Assembly (NCBI GenBank): GCA_947600345.1
Contig: CANQGC010000031.1
Span: forward strand, 1-17,496
Length of the DNA: 17,496 nucleotides
Reading direction: 5' to 3'
Origin: an uncultured Clostridia bacterium
GTDB lineage: Bacteria > Bacillota > Clostridia > Christensenellales > Aristaeellaceae
Each line of letters starts with the position of its first letter. Position 1 is the stretch's first letter. The position numbers and the translations under genes were made by a program. Under the pieces are notes generated by a model. The model was not told where the DNA came from and did no database searches. It saw nothing but the letters and a program-made list of their open reading frames with translations. Of this stretch, positions 14,615 through 17,496 are shown one piece after another.

Positions 14615-16134
14615 GCGCTCTCCCCCTCTCTCAGCGTGGCGGCGTACAATAGCTTCTCCTGCGTGGCCTCCTCGCGGCTGAACTCTCCGGTGATCCGGCC
14701 CTCACACAGCGTGAGGATGCGGTCGGAGATGCCGATGATCTCCGGCAGCTCCGAGGAGATCACGATGATGCCGATGCCCTGACCGGCCAGGTCCGTGATC
14801 ATCTGGTAGATCTCGGCCTTCGCGCCCACGTCGATGCCGCGCGTCGGCTCGTCCAGCAGCAGGACCTTGGGATGCGTGATCATCCAGCGCCCGAGCACCA
14901 CCTTCTGCTGGTTGCCGCCGGAGAGCGTCTGGCAGAGGGTGTGCACGCTGGGGGCCTTGATGCGCATGCCGTCCATCTGCACGTCCCACTCGGCCTTCTC
15001 GGCCTTCAAATCCATCGTGATGCCCTTCGTGAAGCGCTTGAGCAGCGGCAGCGACATGTTCTCGCCGATGGAGCGGAACAGCACCAGCCCCTTGCCCTTG
15101 CGATCCTCGGTGGCGAAGGCCAGGCCCTTGTCGATGGCGTCCCGGGGGGAGCGGATGTCGACCTTCTGGCCCTCGATGTAGATATCGCCGGTCGCGCCGT
15201 TGGGATGCACGCCGAAGAGGCACTCGCAGATTTCGGAGCGCCCCGCGCCCAGCAGGCCCGCGATGCCCAGCACCTCGCCCTTGCGCAGCGAGAAGGATAC
15301 GTCCGTCAGCGGGCGGCTGGAGGAGCCGTCCCGAATCTTGAGGCTCATGTGCTCCACCCGCAGCACCTCTTCGCCGATGGGCACCTGGTTCTTCGGGTAC
15401 ATGTCCGAGATCTCCCGGCCCACCATCATGGAGATGATGCGGTTGCGGTCCGTGTCCGCGGCGTCGACGGTGCCGATGTACTGGCCGTCGCGCAGCACCG
15501 TCAGCCGGTCGGCGATCTCGAAGACCTCCTCCATGCGGTGGGTGATGTAGATGATGCCCACGCCCTCGGAGGCCAGGCGGCGGATCACGTGGAAGAGCTG
15601 CTCCGTCTCGGCCTTGGAGATGGCCGAGGTGGGCTCGTCCATGATCAGTATGCGGGCGTTCAGGGAAATCGCCTTGGCGATCTCCACCATCTGCTGCTCG
15701 CCCACGCGCAGCGTCTTGACCAGGCGCCTGGGGTTCAGATCCAGGTCCAGGAGCTTGAGGTACTTCGCGGCCTCCTCCTCCTGGGCGTGCTTGTCCACCA
15801 GGTTGAGCGTCTTGATGATCTCGCGGCCCATGAACATGTTCTCCGCGATGGAGAGCTCCTTGACCATCTGCAGCTCCTGGTGGATCTTCGCGATGCCCAG
15901 CGCCCGGGCCGCCAGCGGGCTGCCGATCTGCTCGCGCTTGCCGTCGATGTAGATTTCGCCCTCGTAGTGGACGAGGGAACCGGACAGGATGTTCATCAGC
16001 GTGCTCTTGCCCGCGCCGTTCTCGCCCATCAGCGCCAGAACCTCGCCCGCGTTGAGCGTGAGGTCGACCTTGTCGAGCGCGCGCACGGGGCCGAAGCTCT
16101 TGCCGATGCCCACCATTTTCAATAGCTCACTCAT
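14611..16134 (-). CDS. Sugar ABC transporter ATP-binding protein (RbsA/XylG/MglA-like, two ABC domains)
   Basis: The 507-residue protein has two fused nucleotide-binding domains, as usual for the carbohydrate-uptake CUT2 class. The first has Walker A GENGAGKST (37-45), signature LRVGEQQ (142-148) and Walker B LIMDEPTS. The second has the degenerate Walker A GLLGAGRS (293-300) normal for this class, with intact signature LSGGNQQ (404-410) and Walker B LLLDEPTRGID. It powers uptake through the permease encoded next. The ATG at 16134 is chosen because AAGGGG lies 8 nt upstream; longer frames run through the promoter. It is the first gene of the operon. Confidence 0.96.
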   Translation of the reverse strand: MSELLKMVGIGKSFGPVRALDKVDLTLNAGEVLALMGENGAGKSTLMNILSGSLVHYEGEIYIDGKREQIGSPLAARALGIAKIHQELQMVKELSIAENMFMGREIIKTLNLVDKHAQEEEAAKYLKLLDLDLNPRRLVKTLRVGEQQMVEIAKAISLNARILIMDEPTSAISKAETEQLFHVIRRLASEGVGIIYITHRMEEVFEIADRLTVLRDGQYIGTVDAADTDRNRIISMMVGREISDMYPKNQVPIGEEVLRVEHMSLKIRDGSSSRPLTDVSFSLRKGEVLGIAGLLGAGRSEICECLFGVHPNGATGDIYIEGQKVDIRSPRDAIDKGLAFATEDRKGKGLVLFRSIGENMSLPLLKRFTKGITMDLKAEKAEWDVQMDGMRIKAPSVHTLCQTLSGGNQQKVVLGRWMITHPKVLLLDEPTRGIDVGAKAEIYQMITDLAGQGIGIIVISSELPEIIGISDRILTLCEGRITGEFSREEATQEKLLYAATLREGESA

Positions 16135-16144
16135 AGACTCGCCC

Positions 16145-16174
16145 CTTCCGGCGCGCATCCAGGCGGAGCGGAAG
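16145..16174 (-). promoter_or_regulatory. Possible leader hairpin over the ribosome binding site of the transporter operon
   Basis: In the leader RNA CTTCCG (16174-16169) can pair with CGGAAG (16150-16145), and the latter is part of the GGAAGGGG ribosome binding site before the ATG at 16134. The stem is only 6 bp with an 18-nt loop, so any effect on translation is likely modest. Confidence 0.3.
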
Positions 16175-16201
16175 CGCTGCCACTGTCCAATATATACATA
16201 A

Positions 16202-16230
16202 ACTATACCATTTTCACAGGAAAAAGTCCA
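16202..16230 (-). promoter_or_regulatory. Predicted promoter of the sugar ABC transporter operon
   Basis: On the minus strand TGGACT (16230-16225) and TATAGT (16207-16202) are 17 nt apart. The -35 box matches consensus at 4 of 6 positions and the -10 box at 5 of 6. A start near 16195 gives a leader of about 60 nt. The weak -35 box fits dependence on an activator bound just upstream. Confidence 0.6.
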
Positions 16231-16256
16231 CACGATTTTCTGATTTCTCCAAACGA
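16228..16256 (-). promoter_or_regulatory. Candidate operator: two direct repeats 21 bp apart at the transporter promoter
   Basis: On the plus strand CCACACGATTTT (16228-16239) and CCAAACGAATTT (16249-16260) match at 10 of 12 positions and start exactly 21 bp apart, two helical turns. The promoter-proximal copy touches the -35 box. This is the usual arrangement of half-sites for AraC-type activators. The response regulator at 4928 is the obvious candidate, but binding is inferred. Confidence 0.5.
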
Positions 16257-16344
16257 ATTTACAACTTTTTGCGCGCCGATGCGAGGGTGCCGGGGAATGT
16301 GGCCCGCGCCGCTCGAGGGGTTCGGTCCTCCGAAGAAAAACGTT

Positions 16345-16376
16345 GCCCGCGGCAAACCTTCAGGTTTGCCGCGGGC
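16345..16376 (-). terminator. Intrinsic terminator of ftsH
   Basis: A perfect 14-bp stem (16345-16358 with 16363-16376) with a 4-nt loop is followed on the minus strand by AACGTTTTT. It lies 31 nt after the ftsH stop. Between it and the transporter operator only a minor hairpin (16321-16334) is seen. Confidence 0.88.
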
Positions 16377-16407
16377 AGGGGTTCCACCGGGCCTTCGGCG
16401 GCTTCGC

Positions 16408-17496
16408 TCACTTCTCTAATATGTCCATGAACTCCTGGCCGGTGATGGTCTCCCTCTCGTAGAGGTAGCGGCTGATCTCGTCCAGCTTGGCGCGGTTGTC
16501 GCGCAGCAGCCCCAGCGCCTTCTCGTGCTGGGCCTTGACCAGCTCTACGACCTTGGCATCCACGGACGCGGCGGTCTGCTCGCTGCAGGCCAGGCTGGCG
16601 TCGCCGCCCAGGTACGCGCCGTTGATCGTCTCCAGCGCCACCATGTCGAAGTCCTCGCTCATGCCGTAGCGGGTGATCATCGCCCGGGCGAGCTTGGTCG
16701 CCTGCTCGATGTCGTTGCTCGCGCCGGTGGTGACGGAGCCGAACACCGCCTCCTCCGCCGCGCGGCCGCCGGTGAACGTGGCGATCTTGGCGAGCAGCTC
16801 CTCCTTGCTCATCAGCGCGTGGTCGCCGTCCTCCACCTGCATGGTGAAGCCCAGCGCGCCGGAGGTGCGCGGCACGATGGTGATCTTCTGCACCGGCGCG
16901 GAGTGGCTCTGCAGCGCCGCCACCAGCGCGTGGCCGACCTCGTGGTAGGCCACGATCATCTTCTCCTTGTCGCTCAGTATGGCGTTCTTCTTCTGCGCGC
17001 CTGCGAGTATGGTGTCCACGGCCTCCTGCAGATCGGCCTGGGTCACGGCCCTCCTGCCGTGGCGCACCGCGCCCAGCGCGGCCTCGTTGACGATGTTGGC
17101 CAGCTCCGCGCCGGAGGCGCCGGGGGTCATGCGCGCGACGACGTTGAAGTCGCAGTCGCCGCCGAGCTTGACCTTCTTCGCGTGGAGCTTGAGGATGGCC
17201 TCGCGGCCCTTCAGGTCGGGCAGCTCCACGGGCACGCGGCGGTCGAAGCGGCCGGGGCGCAGCAGCGCCGGGTCGAGGGTCTCGGGGCGGTTGGTGGCGG
17301 CGAGTATGACCACGCCCTTGGTGGCGTCGAAGCCGTCCATCTCGGTCAGCAGCTGGTTGAGCGTCTGCTCGCGCTCGTCGTTGCCGCCGATGCCCTTGCC
17401 GCTGTCGCGCTTCTTGCCGATGGTGTCGATCTCGTCGATGAACACGATGCACGGCGCCTTCTCGCCCGCCTGCTTGAACAGGTCGCGCACCTTGCT
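16408..17496 (-). CDS. ftsH: ATP-dependent zinc metalloprotease FtsH (N-terminus beyond window)
   Basis: The visible 362 residues are the second half of the AAA+ module and the complete M41 peptidase domain. FtsH is a hexameric inner-membrane protease that unfolds and degrades membrane and regulatory proteins. Seen: Walker B CIVFIDEID, the second region of homology with arginine fingers (LDPALLRPGRFDRR), zinc-binding HEVGH in the HExxH position (usually HEAGH), and the third zinc ligand in TTGASNDIEQAT. The C-terminus ends at EFMDILEK, without the long tail found in some homologues. The transmembrane part and Walker A lie to the right of the window. The frame is open to the last base. Confidence 0.97.
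   Translation of the reverse strand, partial: SKVRDLFKQAGEKAPCIVFIDEIDTIGKKRDSGKGIGGNDEREQTLNQLLTEMDGFDATKGVVILAATNRPETLDPALLRPGRFDRRVPVELPDLKGREAILKLHAKKVKLGGDCDFNVVARMTPGASGAELANIVNEAALGAVRHGRRAVTQADLQEAVDTILAGAQKKNAILSDKEKMIVAYHEVGHALVAALQSHSAPVQKITIVPRTSGALGFTMQVEDGDHALMSKEELLAKIATFTGGRAAEEAVFGSVTTGASNDIEQATKLARAMITRYGMSEDFDMVALETINGAYLGGDASLACSEQTAASVDAKVVELVKAQHEKALGLLRDNRAKLDEISRYLYERETITGQEFMDILEK

Noticed and set aside
12536..14782. 748-codon plus-strand frame across the transporter operon
   Set aside because: It crosses several real genes, their hairpins and the gaps between them in antisense, with a His/Gln/Asp-rich translation. It is a shadow frame.
16135..16233. Upstream extension of the transporter ATPase frame
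   Set aside because: The extra residues run through the -10 box and leader and lack a ribosome binding site. Family alignment begins at MSELLKMVGIGKSFG.
1..17496. CRISPR arrays, tRNA or rRNA genes
   Set aside because: No regularly spaced repeats, cloverleaf arrangement with CCA end, or rRNA-like segments were seen on either strand.

Overview
The window looks like chromosome of a GC-rich member of the Clostridia (Bacillota), possibly an uncultured gut lineage. The grounds are AGGAGG-type ribosome binding sites, near-consensus sigma-A promoters in short AT-rich gaps, YesM/YesN-type two-component proteins, solute-binding-protein sensors and an IS3-type remnant. The exact taxon cannot be read from the sequence. 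All genes but one lie on the minus strand, so the text below follows minus-strand transcription from the right edge.

Right edge (17496-16408): the C-terminal two thirds of the FtsH protease, closed by a strong terminator. Next (16134-12578) is a three-gene sugar ABC transporter operon of the RbsA/XylG-RbsC/XylH-YtfQ type (ATPase, permease, solute-binding protein). Its promoter carries a pair of direct repeats 21 bp apart next to the -35 box. The operon ends in tandem hairpins.

Middle (12409-8227): a two-gene sensory operon behind a full-consensus sigma-A promoter. The first gene encodes a lipoprotein joining an extracellular solute-binding domain to a 5'-nucleotidase C-terminal domain, with no metallophosphatase domain. 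The second is a hybrid histidine kinase overlapping it by 8 nt. Its terminator has the same hairpin stem as that of the transporter operon.

Then comes a MITE-like fold-back element (about 7963-8130) reaching the -35 box of the next operon. That operon (7904-4011) encodes a YesM-like histidine kinase, a YesN-like AraC-type response regulator and a membrane-anchored solute-binding protein. The last is clearly related to the transporter's own binding protein. This resembles the XylFII-LytS/YesN three-component sugar sensors of clostridia and suggests that this sensor controls the nearby ABC transporter.

Left part: an IS3-type OrfA with a truncated OrfB follows at 3932-3439. Facing it is the only plus-strand gene (962-3301), a 779-residue protein of unknown function with a proline-rich linker, a long coiled coil and an AAA+/McrB-like domain whose Walker motifs are degenerate. 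At the left edge is the N-terminal part of a Gfo/Idh/MocA oxidoreductase, transcribed divergently from it.

The most novel items are the binding-protein/5'-nucleotidase-C fusion paired with a hybrid kinase, the predicted pseudo-AAA+ protein, and the three-component sensor with its candidate operator.
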